A stretch of 64,000 nt of DNA from NCBI GenBank assembly GCA_015206785.1, contig JADEZQ010000002.1, positions 62,001 through 126,000 on the forward strand. Direction: 5' to 3'. Position 1 is the first letter of the stretch. Each line of letters begins with the position of its first letter. The DNA is from Quinella sp. 2Q5. GTDB taxonomy: Bacteria > Bacillota > Negativicutes > Selenomonadales > Selenomonadaceae. Below are positions 1 through 8,716 of the stretch, piece by piece. Made by a program: the position numbers and the translations under genes. The notes under the pieces are model-generated. The model had not been told where the DNA came from. It saw only the letters and a program-made list of their open reading frames with translations, and made no database searches.

Positions 1-200
1 ATGGCGTTGACGAACAGCGTGAGCAGAAACGCGAACACTACCGCCAGCGAATCGTAGCTGTTGATGTAGTGAGCCGTCTCGACGATGTCGCCGCGTGAGA
101 GCAAGTCGAAAACTTCGGGCAGAAATTCCGGCGCGGCGAGGTGAATCCCTCCGAACAGCGCGACGATTAGCAGGGCGGCGACGATTTTGACTATCAGCAT
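1..200 (-). CDS. TVP38/TMEM64 (VTT-domain) family membrane protein, N-terminal part
   Basis: Only the first 66 codons are in the window; the gene runs off the left edge. The protein opens with a hydrophobic segment (about residues 3-17), then an acidic amphipathic stretch with the motif SRGDIVETAHYINSYDS, then a second hydrophobic segment. This layout is typical of the N-terminus of TVP38/TMEM64 proteins, which belong to the DedA/VTT superfamily of inner-membrane proteins implicated in lipid scrambling. The ATG is preceded by GGAAGG at good spacing. The family call is by recognition of the N-terminal pattern only; the diagnostic VTT core is outside the window. Confidence 0.6.
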   Translation of the reverse strand, partial: MLIVKIVAALLIVALFGGIHLAAPEFLPEVFDLLSRGDIVETAHYINSYDSLAVVFAFLLTLFVNA

Positions 201-237
201 GCAAGGCGTCCTTCCGAATGAAATTTTTTGCGCGGAC

Positions 238-246
238 ATTATAACA
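238..246 (-). promoter_or_regulatory. extended -10 promoter element for the TVP38-like gene
   Basis: On the minus strand the sequence reads TGTTATAAT, an extended -10 (TGn plus perfect TATAAT), about 38 bp before the TVP38-like start codon. No good -35 hexamer is visible 17 bp upstream, which is usual for extended -10 promoters. Confidence 0.45.
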
Positions 247-316
247 CATCGCGCATTGCATTTTCCCGCCGCCAATGATAAACTCGAAAAAAATTTTTTC
301 CCGAAGGAGAATCATC

Positions 317-652
317 ATGGCGCGGCAGACGAAGAAAATTGCGAAGCGAATCCAACCGAAGAAGGTTGAGCCCGAAAATAAAAAGCCGGCGAAAACCGGC
401 AAGGATTATCTGTTGATTATTGTGCTGGCGTTGACGATTGTCTTCATGCTCGTGGGCTGGAGCTATTTTACACCGGCGAACCGCGGGCTGTACGTGGCGT
501 TGTTCGTATCGTTGGCAACGACGTACGCGCGGCGGCATTACAACCTGACTGATGAGCAAGACATGTGGGCGCAGCGTGCGGGCGTCGTGTCAATGGGTAT
601 CGCCATCGTGCTGTTCGCGTTCATCGTCTGGCAGCAATACGTTGCGGGCTAA
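317..652 (+). CDS. small conserved-looking membrane protein, function unknown
   Basis: 111-residue protein with a strongly basic N-terminal 30 residues (Lys/Arg-rich, no signal peptide) followed by about three hydrophobic segments (residues 33-49, 57-70 and 90-107). I do not recognise the family. The start at 317 is chosen because AAGGAG lies 8 bases upstream; an upstream in-frame ATG at 275 has no ribosome-binding site and would add unrelated sequence. It stands alone between the divergent TVP38-like gene and a repeat element, so its context gives no functional clue. Confidence 0.7.
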   Translation: MARQTKKIAKRIQPKKVEPENKKPAKTGKDYLLIIVLALTIVFMLVGWSYFTPANRGLYVALFVSLATTYARRHYNLTDEQDMWAQRAGVVSMGIAIVLFAFIVWQQYVAG

Positions 653-660
653 CGGGCGTT

Positions 661-777
661 GTCATCTACTTTTGCGTTCAGGATTTACTTTAACGTTTCG
701 TGATCTACTTTGATGTTCAGGATTTACTTTTACGTTTCGTGATCTACTTTGATGTTCAGGATTTACTTTTACGTTTC
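661..777 (+). repeat. 39-bp tandem repeat, three units
   Basis: Three consecutive 39-bp units at 661-699, 700-738 and 739-777. Units 2 and 3 are identical; unit 1 differs at a few positions. Each unit contains TCTACTTT and GGATTTACTTT, and a fourth partial unit (GTGATCTACTTT) runs directly into the interspersed hairpin repeat at 780. The array looks like expansion of the left edge of that element. Confidence 0.9.
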
Positions 778-779
778 GT

Positions 780-948
780 GATCTACTTTCTTTCACCGAG
801 GAAAGAAAGTAGCAAAGAAACTCGCCACTGCGCGTGGGGCGGATACCGTCCACCAACGAAACGCCCGCGCTTACCCGAAACCGCTCGTGCCGCCTATGAC
901 GCCATCCATGGCCGTCATACGGCGGCGGGCCGACATCACGTCGGCCTC
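780..948 (+). repeat. interspersed multi-hairpin repeat, copy 1
   Basis: About 169 bp, nearly identical to copies at 4514, 9415 and 38091. It contains three inverted repeats: CTACTTTCTTTC/GAAAGAAAGTAG at the left end, GCCGCC-TATGACG/CGTCATA-GGCGGC around an ATGG core, and GGCCGAC/GTCGGCC at the right end. There is no open reading frame worth calling and no transposase. The last bases provide the stop codon of the downstream converging adenosyltransferase gene. Confidence 0.9.
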
Positions 949-1438
949 AGGCGTCTTCGGCTCGCATCATCAGGAAGCACCAGTCCGACAGGCGGTTGAG
1001 GAAGATTTTGTCGACCTCGTGCACGGGCTCCGTTTTTGCAAGCTCGCATGCCAAACGCTCTGCGCGGCGGGTTGTCGTTCGTGCCAAATCCAAGAACGCC
1101 CCGCCCTTCGTCGCGCCTGGTATCAGAAACTCTTTCAGCGGCGGCAAACACGATTCAAGCGCGTCCATCTGCCGTTCCAATTCCGACACGTCCTCCGCGG
1201 TGATTGTCGGCTCGCGATTCAAGCTCGCGAAGTCCGCCATGAGCCGCGGTAATTTTTTTTGCACGGCGAAAATTTTTTCCCGCACATCGTCCGAGGCGAC
1301 GAATGCCCGCGCCAGAGCTAAGGTTGAGTCCGCCTCGTCAATGGCACCGTAAACTTGCACGCGCACAGAATTTTTGTCGACGCGTTCGCCCGTGTAGAGG
1401 CTCGTCTTGCCCGCGTCGCCAGTCTTGGTGTAAATCAT
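947..1438 (-). CDS. PduO-type corrinoid adenosyltransferase
   Basis: 163-residue ATP:cob(I)alamin (or cob(I)yrinic acid a,c-diamide) adenosyltransferase, which makes the Co-C bond of adenosylcobalamin. The N-terminus TKTGDAGKTSLYTGERVDK is the PduO-type ATP-binding signature; RRAERLA and LNRLSDWCF are the other family motifs. Length is a little short of the usual 170-190. GGAGG lies 8 bases before the ATG. The stop codon falls inside the right end of the repeat element, so the C-terminus may have been trimmed by its insertion. Corrinoid genes cobI and a BtuF-like protein are about 30 kb away. Confidence 0.9.
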   Translation of the reverse strand: MIYTKTGDAGKTSLYTGERVDKNSVRVQVYGAIDEADSTLALARAFVASDDVREKIFAVQKKLPRLMADFASLNREPTITAEDVSELERQMDALESCLPPLKEFLIPGATKGGAFLDLARTTTRRAERLACELAKTEPVHEVDKIFLNRLSDWCFLMMRAEDA

Positions 1439-1450
1439 GAGCGCACCTCC

Positions 1451-2980
1451 TCAACTGATGAGCACCTGCCCGAAGTAGACGACTGCGCCCATGAATATCA
1501 CGAACGGAATGTAAATCTTCACGGCGAAGGCGAGTAGCTGAGAGTCCGCGCCTTTGACGCCGATGGCGGCCGAACCGATTGCGATTGACAGCGGCGAGAT
1601 CATTTTGCCCGCGCAAGCACCCGTTGCATTTGCCGCGGCGACCCACGCTTGCACGGTCTCGTTGGCACCGATTGCTTGGCTGGCGATAACTTGCAGTTTG
1701 CCGAACAAGACGCAGCTGGAAGTTGCCGAGCCGGTGATGTATGTGCCGACCGAGCCGAGGAACGCGGCAATCAGCGGGTAGGCACTGCCCGTGGCGGCGA
1801 CGGCTGTATCAGCGATTTGCCCCGTCATGCCGCTGTAGCCCATGACCTTCGCCGTGGCAATGACCGCGATAATCGTGACCATTGTGAACTTGAGCCCGTT
1901 AATCGTCTTCTTCAGCACGCCGAGCATTTCGCCGAAGGACGCGCCCTGTTTGCTGCCCGCAAGGAACGCCGCCAGAAGTATCAGCACGCCGGGCGTATTG
2001 ACCCAGACGAAGGTGTAAGGCACGCCGCCTTCGCCCGTGTAAATCGGCACGCTCGTCTTGAATGTCATCAACGCCTGGTTAATGGGCGGAACGAGTTTGC
2101 TTGTGAACAGCAGGAAGAAGAATATCAGAATGAACGGCAGGCACGCGTTGAGACCTTGCGCGGTGGTGATTGAGTGGTGAGCATGATCGCTCATGGCGAA
2201 TTCGGGATCGTCGACGGGGAATTTCTTCGCGAGCAAGACAATCGTGCCCATCGTGCAGATTGCGCCGGCAACGACAGCCAGCTCCGGACCGACGAACATA
2301 GACAGTGCCAGCTCCGGAATGAAGAACGCCAGCCCCGCGCCCAAACACATTGTCGTCATGCCGCGCAGACCCTTGAGCCCGCCGCCCGTGACGATGACCA
2401 TGAGCCACGGACAAAGCAGACTCAAAACGCCCAGTTGCAAAGACGTGAACGTTGCCAGCTGAACCGAATCGAAGCCCGTGACCGAGCTGAGCGTCACGAG
2501 CGGAATGCCGATTGACCCGTAGGCAGTCGGCACCGAGTTGGCAATCAGACACACCGACACCGACAGAATCGGGTTGATGCCGATGCCCGCCAGCATTCCC
2601 GCGGGGACGGCAATCGCCGTGCCGAAGCCCGCCATACCTTCCAAGAAGCCGCCGAAGCCCCAGCTGATGAGCAGAATCAAAACGCGTTTGTCGTGGCTCA
2701 CGCTCGTCAACATGTCTTTGATCGTGTCCATTGCTTTGGTGTGCAACGTCAAGTTGTACGTGAAGATTGCCGCGACGATGACCAGCAAGATTGGCCAGCA
2801 CGCCAGAGCCACGCCCTCCAACACGGATTCAATCGCGCGGGCGGATTCCATATTCCACACGCCGATACCCGCCGCCAGAGATATCGCCAGCGCAACCAGG
2901 CACGCCTTCCACGCAGGCATTTTGATGACGCTGAGCGCAATCACCAGCCACAGAATCGGCGACAGCGCAAGTATAAACAT
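1451..2980 (-). CDS. lldP: L-lactate permease (LctP/LldP family)
   Basis: 509-residue polytopic membrane protein, essentially hydrophobic throughout with about 13 transmembrane segments. The sequence GFGGFLEGMAGFGTAIAVPAG is the hallmark of the LctP family of lactate:proton symporters. The ATG at 2980 is preferred over a GTG 21 bases upstream because GGAGG and GGGGG lie just before it and the protein then starts directly in the first membrane helix. It precedes the adenosyltransferase by 12 bp, so the two are probably co-transcribed. Confidence 0.93.
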   Translation of the reverse strand: MFILALSPILWLVIALSVIKMPAWKACLVALAISLAAGIGVWNMESARAIESVLEGVALACWPILLVIVAAIFTYNLTLHTKAMDTIKDMLTSVSHDKRVLILLISWGFGGFLEGMAGFGTAIAVPAGMLAGIGINPILSVSVCLIANSVPTAYGSIGIPLVTLSSVTGFDSVQLATFTSLQLGVLSLLCPWLMVIVTGGGLKGLRGMTTMCLGAGLAFFIPELALSMFVGPELAVVAGAICTMGTIVLLAKKFPVDDPEFAMSDHAHHSITTAQGLNACLPFILIFFFLLFTSKLVPPINQALMTFKTSVPIYTGEGGVPYTFVWVNTPGVLILLAAFLAGSKQGASFGEMLGVLKKTINGLKFTMVTIIAVIATAKVMGYSGMTGQIADTAVAATGSAYPLIAAFLGSVGTYITGSATSSCVLFGKLQVIASQAIGANETVQAWVAAANATGACAGKMISPLSIAIGSAAIGVKGADSQLLAFAVKIYIPFVIFMGAVVYFGQVLIS

Positions 2981-3169
2981 CAATTCCCCCGACCTCCTCA
3001 CAAATCACAACGAAGAATAATTTCACGCGGCGTTCTTTCTATGGCGGGCGAAAGAATTCCTGCTTAGTGAAAATTTCCGGTCAACGGCGCGGCACGGCGG
3101 GCGGCTAGACATTTTTGCGGAATTGATTTAAACTGCACCAAAGCGATTACGTTTAGGAGGGAAACATTC

Positions 3170-4411
3170 ATGGCTGCACACGTTATCAATGAGGCGCGAC
3201 GTTGCTTGCAATGCAAGAAGCCGCTGTGCCGACTCAAAGGCTGCCCCATTCAAACCGACATCCCCGAAATGATTCGCCTGTTCCTTGCCGGTCAGACCGA
3301 AGAGGCAGGGCGCATGCTCTTCGAGAACAATCCGCTAAGCGTCGTCTGCTCTCTTGTCTGCGACCACGAAAACCAATGCGAAGGCAACTGCATTCAGGGC
3401 AAGCGCAAGGAGGGTGCCGCTGTTCAAATCCCCAACATCGAAAACTACATCTCGGATTTCTACTTCGACAAGATCAGCCTGGAACGTGCGCCCGACAACG
3501 GTCAGAGCGTCGCCATCATCGGTTCGGGTCCCGCGGGAATTACCATCGCCATCAAGCTCGCCGCGCTCGGCTACCGAATCACAATCTTTGAGCGCATGGA
3601 CAAAGTCGGCGGCATGATGCGTTATGGAATTCCCGCTTTCCGTCTGCCGCGCAACATCCTCGACCGCTACCAGGACAAGCTGCGGCAAATGGGCATTCAC
3701 TTCCGCCCGAACACGTCAATCGGCGGCGCGCTCCATTTGGACGATCTGTTTCAGGACGGCTACGACGCTATCTTCATCGGCACGGGCGTCTGGCGACCGC
3801 GTCGTCCGCACGTCAAAGGCGAATCGCTCGGCAACGTCCACTACGCCATTGACTATCTGCAAAACCCCGACGCCTACGATTTGGGCAACACCGTCGCTAT
3901 CATCGGCGCGGGCAACAGCGCAATCGACGTGGCACGAACCGTCGTCCGCCAGGGTGCTCGTCACGTCACGCTTTACGCACGCCGTCGCAGAATCGCCGCC
4001 AGCCAACGCGAACTTGATTACGCGGCCGTTGATGGAATTGACATTCAGCAGGGCATGGCGATCACCGAGTTCACCGAGAAAGGACCGATCCTCACGCCGC
4101 GAATCTATGACGACGAGGGCAATCTCGTCCGCGAAGAAGAGCCCGTCCTCATGCCCGCCGACTCGACCATCATCGCCATCAGCCAAGGTCCGAAGGATAA
4201 AATCGTCAACACCACGCACGATCTGAAGGTTTCCGAGAGCGGACTCATCGTCGTCGACGACGACGGACGCACCACGCGCGAAGGCGTCTTTGCCAGCGGA
4301 GATGTCGTCGCGGGCGCCAAGAACGTCGTGCTTGCCGTCAAATACTCCAAGCAGGTCGCCAAGGCAATGGACGCGTACCTCACCGCAAAACGCCAGCCCC
4401 CGGCTAATTGA
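3170..4411 (+). CDS. GltD-like NAD(P)-dependent FAD/Fe-S oxidoreductase
   Basis: 413-residue homologue of the small subunit of glutamate synthase. Residues 10-75 hold the N-terminal cysteine-rich Fe-S domain (CLQCKKPLCRLKGC, then CSLVC...CEGNC). GSGPAG at about 118 is the FAD-binding Rossmann motif, GAGNSA at about 246 is the NAD(P) motif, and ASGDVVAGAKNVV near the end is the second FAD contact. It is shorter than true GltD (about 470) and no gltB is nearby, so it may serve another electron-transfer partner (NfnB/SfrB-like). AGGAGG precedes the ATG. A terminator follows at 4435. Confidence 0.85.
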   Translation: MAAHVINEARRCLQCKKPLCRLKGCPIQTDIPEMIRLFLAGQTEEAGRMLFENNPLSVVCSLVCDHENQCEGNCIQGKRKEGAAVQIPNIENYISDFYFDKISLERAPDNGQSVAIIGSGPAGITIAIKLAALGYRITIFERMDKVGGMMRYGIPAFRLPRNILDRYQDKLRQMGIHFRPNTSIGGALHLDDLFQDGYDAIFIGTGVWRPRRPHVKGESLGNVHYAIDYLQNPDAYDLGNTVAIIGAGNSAIDVARTVVRQGARHVTLYARRRRIAASQRELDYAAVDGIDIQQGMAITEFTEKGPILTPRIYDDEGNLVREEEPVLMPADSTIIAISQGPKDKIVNTTHDLKVSESGLIVVDDDGRTTREGVFASGDVVAGAKNVVLAVKYSKQVAKAMDAYLTAKRQPPAN

Positions 4412-4434
4412 CAGATACGTTCGGAAAAAAATTT

Positions 4435-4471
4435 TCCCCCAAACGTCGCGATGACGTCGGGGGATTTTTTT
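4435..4471 (+). terminator. rho-independent terminator of the GltD-like gene
   Basis: C-rich/G-rich stem (CCCC..ACGTC paired with GACGT..GGGG) with a GCGAT-type loop followed by seven T residues. Confidence 0.85.
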
Positions 4472-4513
4472 GATGACTGCTTCAGCGTTGTTGTCGTCTA
4501 CTTTGACGTTCAG

Positions 4514-4681
4514 GATCTACTTTCTTTCACCGAGGAAAGAAAGTAGCAAAGAAACTCGCCACTGCGCGTGGGGCGGATACCGCTCATTGCCGAAACGTCC
4601 GCGCTACCCGAAACCGCTCGTGCCGCCTATGACGCCATCCATGGCCGTCATACGGCGGCGGGCCGACATCACGTCGGCCTC
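4514..4681 (+). repeat. interspersed multi-hairpin repeat, copy 2
   Basis: 168-bp copy with the same three inverted repeats as copy 1 and only scattered substitutions. Its left flank (GTCGTCTACTTTGACGTTCAG, 4493-4513) resembles one unit of the tandem arrays seen before copies 1 and 4. It ends 4 bp before the stop codon of the converging HAD gene. Confidence 0.9.
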
Positions 4682-4685
4682 TGCT

Positions 4686-5264
4686 TCACAGCGACGCCAA
4701 CAATCTGCACAGGCTCTTGCCGTCGCCGATGACGTAATCCGCCGCGGCAACCGCCTCAGCCGCCGGAGGATGAACGCCGCCGTAAGCAACCGAGATGTCC
4801 GCCGCCTGGAACATGGGCACATCGTTGAAGCCGTCGCCGATGGCAATGACGCGGTCGGAAAAATTTTTCAGCTCACGAATCGCCGCGCCCTTGTCTTGAA
4901 TCTGCAGGGCGTTTGCGGCGGTCGTCGACGAGAACAGGCGGCAACCGAGCTTGTCGACGATTGGCTCAATCCAGCTGTCCAAATTTCCGGTGACGATAGC
5001 GCAGCTCTCGCGGCGGCGGCGAATGAAGGCGGCAATGTCCTCGTCGAGCGCGACGCCGTCCATAATTTTGCGGATACGTTGCGGCGGGATGTTCTTGAGG
5101 ATTAGCCAGCGCATGGTGAACGATTTGTCGAAGGGAATTTTTCCGCGCAGGGTCAGCTCCGTCAGAAGCCTCATCTCGTCGGCGAGACCGAGCTCCGTCG
5201 CCAAAAGCGGGAGCGTTTCCACGCAGGTGACGGTGCCGTCCAAATCGAAGGCGAAGGTTGTCAT
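4686..5264 (-). CDS. HAD-superfamily phosphatase, SerB-like
   Basis: 192-residue haloacid-dehalogenase-type hydrolase. Motif I is FDLDGT (nucleophile Asp7, acid/base Asp9); motif II is IVTGNLD around residue 92; motif IV is AIGDGFNDVPMF around 142. The arrangement and the helical cap between residues 20 and 80 are like phosphoserine phosphatase and its relatives, but the substrate cannot be fixed from sequence. It is the last gene of the long minus-strand operon, only 6 bp behind the glycerophosphotransferase-like gene, and its ribosome-binding site is weak. Confidence 0.85.
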   Translation of the reverse strand: MTTFAFDLDGTVTCVETLPLLATELGLADEMRLLTELTLRGKIPFDKSFTMRWLILKNIPPQRIRKIMDGVALDEDIAAFIRRRRESCAIVTGNLDSWIEPIVDKLGCRLFSSTTAANALQIQDKGAAIRELKNFSDRVIAIGDGFNDVPMFQAADISVAYGGVHPPAAEAVAAADYVIGDGKSLCRLLASL

Positions 5265-5270
5265 TGTGCC

Positions 5271-7676
5271 CTAAAAACTTTCGGCGATGCTGCGATAAAT
5301 GAATTCGCTTGCGGTCATGCCGTTGTGCTTGACGTAATTCATGTGCTCGTTGAAAAATTTCAGACGCTCGCTCTTGAGCGGGTCGTGTCCTTGAATGAAG
5401 ACCATCTCCATCATGTCGGCAATTGCCTGCAAGTCACGCCCGTCCACACGATACGTAACGTTCATCACGCCTTGTCCCAGCTCGTTGAAGCGTTGGGTCT
5501 CGCGCGTTAAAAAGATCATCGGCTTGTGCGTGTATTGATATTCCGCAATGAACGAGCCGCTGTCGTGAATCATGCCGTCCGAGGTGGCGAAGATTGCCTG
5601 ATAGTAGCCGCCCGTGACGACCTTGGCGTTGGGCAGTTCATTCCACGCCTGCAGATAAGCTCGGTAGGCTTCGATTGACGCGAAGAGTCCGGTATCCACC
5701 GTGGCGAACGGCAAGTTCGGGTGCGGCTTGACGACCCAGGAGATTTCGGGATGAGCTTTGGCGAATTCGTACATGAACCGGTAATTCCATTGGAACGTTG
5801 CATAATTGACGCCGTTGTTTATCGACCAGTGCGGTGCCCAAATAATTTTCTTCGCGTCGGGCGTCGTCATCTTCCAATCGAACGTGAACGCTTTGCCGCT
5901 GAAGAACACGTCCATTTTCGGATAGCCGCTGAAAATTCCGCGCGGCATTCCGACGTTGGAAATTTTTTCGTACATCTGCAAATTTATCGGCGACTGGAAA
6001 AAATTTTTCCACGCCACGCGCAAAAGCGTATGATTCGATAAATTGTACGTCGAAATTCCGAAGTCGTACGGCACATAAGTCAGCAGTGTCGACGCGGTTA
6101 AGTTTTCGGCTCTCAAAGCGTCGGGCAACACGTAAAGATACGGCGTCAAAAAAATCAGCACGTCCTGCGCGGGCACGGGCGAATTTTTTTCCGTCAACGC
6201 CACGACATTTAAGCCCCGCGCTTTGAACTGTTCCACGCCGCGGCGAAATTCCTCGCGGACAATCTCACCTTCCACGTCGCAACGCAGCCCCATCAAAATC
6301 ATCGGCTCAAATCTCTCGTCGGCGGCAAAGTAATTGTACAGCTCATCGCCACACCACATCGCCGCATCAAACAGCACGAACCCGACCTTGAGTTTGGGCT
6401 TGCGGCTCAGGCGGCGAACCGTCATCTTGAAGACGTAATCCATCAGCGCGTTGTAGTCGTCCTTAATCAGCATATTCGACAGCGCGTTGAGGTAAGAGTA
6501 ACTCATGTCGCAGAAATCTTTCGGATCGAACAGATCCTTCTTGAACAGCTGCAAGCTCACCATGGCACTTGCCTCGCGTGCGCCGCGCAGATTCAAATGC
6601 GACATATTGTAGAAGTAATCGTAGCCCAGCCGCGGCGTGAACATATCCACGCAGACGAAGTCGTAAGCCTCCTCGAACTCGCCAATGATCTCGCGGAAAT
6701 TTTTCAGAAGCTCGGCGTCGTAGTTGTCTTGGATTATCGGCGCGAACGGGAAGACCATGCCGATGGGTTTGGCACCGTTCTCCAGGCAAAGGCGGATGTA
6801 ATCTTCCAGCACGCGCAGATTTTTTTCGACGGTGTCGGGGAAAAATTTCTTCGTCACGTTCCCAAGCTCCGACTCCCAATTGACGATGGCTGTGGCGGGA
6901 ATTGTGCGGTGCGTCTCTTCCTTCAGCTTGTCGAAGTTCAAATCGGCGTTGGCAGATGAAACGTTCCGAAAGATGTTGCGGATGTTCTCGCCCGTCAAAA
7001 GTTTCAGCAACATGTCGTGCAGGTTTTGCGGCGGCAAATTCAACGCCAACATGTATTGCAGATTCCGTGAGCAGACGGCGAAGGATTTGGCGTTCTCGTA
7101 ACGGAAGGAATACGGCGTGAGCCCGATGAGGACGTATTTAATCGTGCCGGGCTCAACGTGTTCAAAGACGTACTTGGCGGTTTGATAGCCCTGCAACAAA
7201 TCCTGATTGGAGCAGGCGAGATTGACGCCGCGCCCGCGCTTGTGCGGGATGTAATCCAAATCCAGCCCCACTTCGGTATAGCTGATGCCCGTGGCAAAAA
7301 AATCCGCGCCGTGCTCTTCGATGTACTTGAGGTTGCCCAGCCAATGCGGACCGATGTGCGGCAGGATCTCGAAGTTAACGATGTTGTCTTCGGGCACGCC
7401 GCTTGCCAGCAAAAATTTTTTCATCTTCCAAATGTCGCCGACGTCGTTCACCCAGCCATTGATAAGCCAAACGTAATCCGCGCCGCGATCCAAAAGTTTT
7501 TGCATGAGCGAGAACGACACGAAGGGAATTTGTTTACTGCCGAGTTTGATTGCCAGCCCGTCGCCGCCTTCCGAGACGATGGCGACGAGATTTGCGGCGT
7601 CAAAGTTCAGGGACTTGAGCGCGGATTTGAAATCGTTCACGTTGAGCAGAACGAGTACAACGTCTATCTTTTGCAA
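5271..7676 (-). CDS. large two-part protein with C-terminal CDP-glycerol glycerophosphotransferase-like domain
   Basis: About 801 residues. The C-terminal 370 residues resemble the glycerophosphotransferase (TagB/TagF-type) fold: WAPHWSINNG, VKPHPNLPF with the conserved His-Pro, and SDGMIHDSGSFIAEYQYTHKP, the usual D/H-S-S motif region. The N-terminal 420 residues are not recognised; they begin with a Rossmann-like hydrophobic strand and may be a second sugar- or polymer-modifying domain. The TTG at 7676 is chosen because GGAGGT lies 6 bases upstream; an ATG at 7697 overlaps the previous stop codon but lacks a ribosome-binding site. The likely role is synthesis of a cell-surface polymer. Confidence 0.7.
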   Translation of the reverse strand: MQKIDVVLVLLNVNDFKSALKSLNFDAANLVAIVSEGGDGLAIKLGSKQIPFVSFSLMQKLLDRGADYVWLINGWVNDVGDIWKMKKFLLASGVPEDNIVNFEILPHIGPHWLGNLKYIEEHGADFFATGISYTEVGLDLDYIPHKRGRGVNLACSNQDLLQGYQTAKYVFEHVEPGTIKYVLIGLTPYSFRYENAKSFAVCSRNLQYMLALNLPPQNLHDMLLKLLTGENIRNIFRNVSSANADLNFDKLKEETHRTIPATAIVNWESELGNVTKKFFPDTVEKNLRVLEDYIRLCLENGAKPIGMVFPFAPIIQDNYDAELLKNFREIIGEFEEAYDFVCVDMFTPRLGYDYFYNMSHLNLRGAREASAMVSLQLFKKDLFDPKDFCDMSYSYLNALSNMLIKDDYNALMDYVFKMTVRRLSRKPKLKVGFVLFDAAMWCGDELYNYFAADERFEPMILMGLRCDVEGEIVREEFRRGVEQFKARGLNVVALTEKNSPVPAQDVLIFLTPYLYVLPDALRAENLTASTLLTYVPYDFGISTYNLSNHTLLRVAWKNFFQSPINLQMYEKISNVGMPRGIFSGYPKMDVFFSGKAFTFDWKMTTPDAKKIIWAPHWSINNGVNYATFQWNYRFMYEFAKAHPEISWVVKPHPNLPFATVDTGLFASIEAYRAYLQAWNELPNAKVVTGGYYQAIFATSDGMIHDSGSFIAEYQYTHKPMIFLTRETQRFNELGQGVMNVTYRVDGRDLQAIADMMEMVFIQGHDPLKSERLKFFNEHMNYVKHNGMTASEFIYRSIAESF

Positions 7677-7693
7677 GAGAACACCTCCAAAAA

Positions 7694-8716
7694 TCATTCG
7701 GGCAGACGATCCAGCTGCTTGAGCTCGGTGCCGTCGGCGAAAATTATTTCGGTCACTTCGATACGGATGTCGTTGGGATTGAGCCCGTGCTTCATGGCGT
7801 CAACATCAGCTCGCACGAAGGGATTGAGCGTCTTTGTCACGGCAATTGACTGCACGCCCTGCGCTCGGTCGGTCATGTCGATGACGAACGGGGCAATGCT
7901 TTCGCGCTCGTCCTTGCCGATTGAAACGGTGCCGATGATTTTGTCGAGCGGCTTGTCGGATTTGACGTCAGCCTTCAGCAAAAGTTCCAGCGTCCGCGAA
8001 AAGCCGTATTCGTCGCCGTCAGTCACACGCGCCTTGAAACTCTGCACGACAAAAATTTCGTCCATCTGCGCGGCAATGGGAGCGTTGAGCGAATCGAGTT
8101 TCCTGCGCAACGCACGACGATAGCCCGTGTAATATCCGTCGAAACCGTCCGCCTTAGTGACGCGCCAATTACCGTCGGCGTCGGCTTCAAGATCCAGCTC
8201 CAGTTCAAAGTTGAAATTCATCTTCGCGTTGTGGACGATGACCGTCGACGTTTGAACGTTGCCTTCGATGTGCGGGCGGGTTATGCTGACGATTTCGCAC
8301 GAGCCGAGACCGGAGTCGCGGAAAAATTTTTGAGCGGCGGTCGGGGCGTCGGGGTAAGTGATTTTTCCCGCGGCAATGTATTCGTCGACAGCCGAGCGCG
8401 CTGACGTGACGAAGTCGGGCTTAAGCTCGTCGTAGCGAATTTTCAGCGCGTCCATAGAGTAGGCAGTCGGAGCCGTCGTGGCGTTTATCTGCGCGGACAA
8501 AATTTCCGCGGCCGCCTGCTCAATCAACGCATCAATGTCGACGTAGCGATTGACCTCGTCGATGTCGTGAGCCTGCACAGCTTCACGCGCCGCCGTCGTC
8601 GCCGAAAAATTTTTCTTCGCGATTTGTTGAACGTTGTCGGAAATACCAACGCACAGCGCGACAATCACAATCAAAACGACGGCAATCGCCGCCAAAAATT
8701 TTTTCGTATCGTTCAT
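7694..8716 (-). CDS. DUF2939-type membrane-anchored protein
   Basis: 340 residues: one N-terminal membrane anchor (residues 7-28) and a large extracytoplasmic region. Residues 40-70 (AREAVQAHDIDEVNRYVDIDALIEQ) match the pattern of DUF2939, a domain of unknown function in exported or membrane-anchored proteins. Its ATG overlaps the trmD stop codon (ATGA), so it is translationally coupled to the tRNA-modification operon. An in-frame extension to 8773 is rejected because it only reads trmD sequence in another frame. Confidence 0.75.
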   Translation of the reverse strand: MNDTKKFLAAIAVVLIVIVALCVGISDNVQQIAKKNFSATTAAREAVQAHDIDEVNRYVDIDALIEQAAAEILSAQINATTAPTAYSMDALKIRYDELKPDFVTSARSAVDEYIAAGKITYPDAPTAAQKFFRDSGLGSCEIVSITRPHIEGNVQTSTVIVHNAKMNFNFELELDLEADADGNWRVTKADGFDGYYTGYRRALRRKLDSLNAPIAAQMDEIFVVQSFKARVTDGDEYGFSRTLELLLKADVKSDKPLDKIIGTVSIGKDERESIAPFVIDMTDRAQGVQSIAVTKTLNPFVRADVDAMKHGLNPNDIRIEVTEIIFADGTELKQLDRLPE

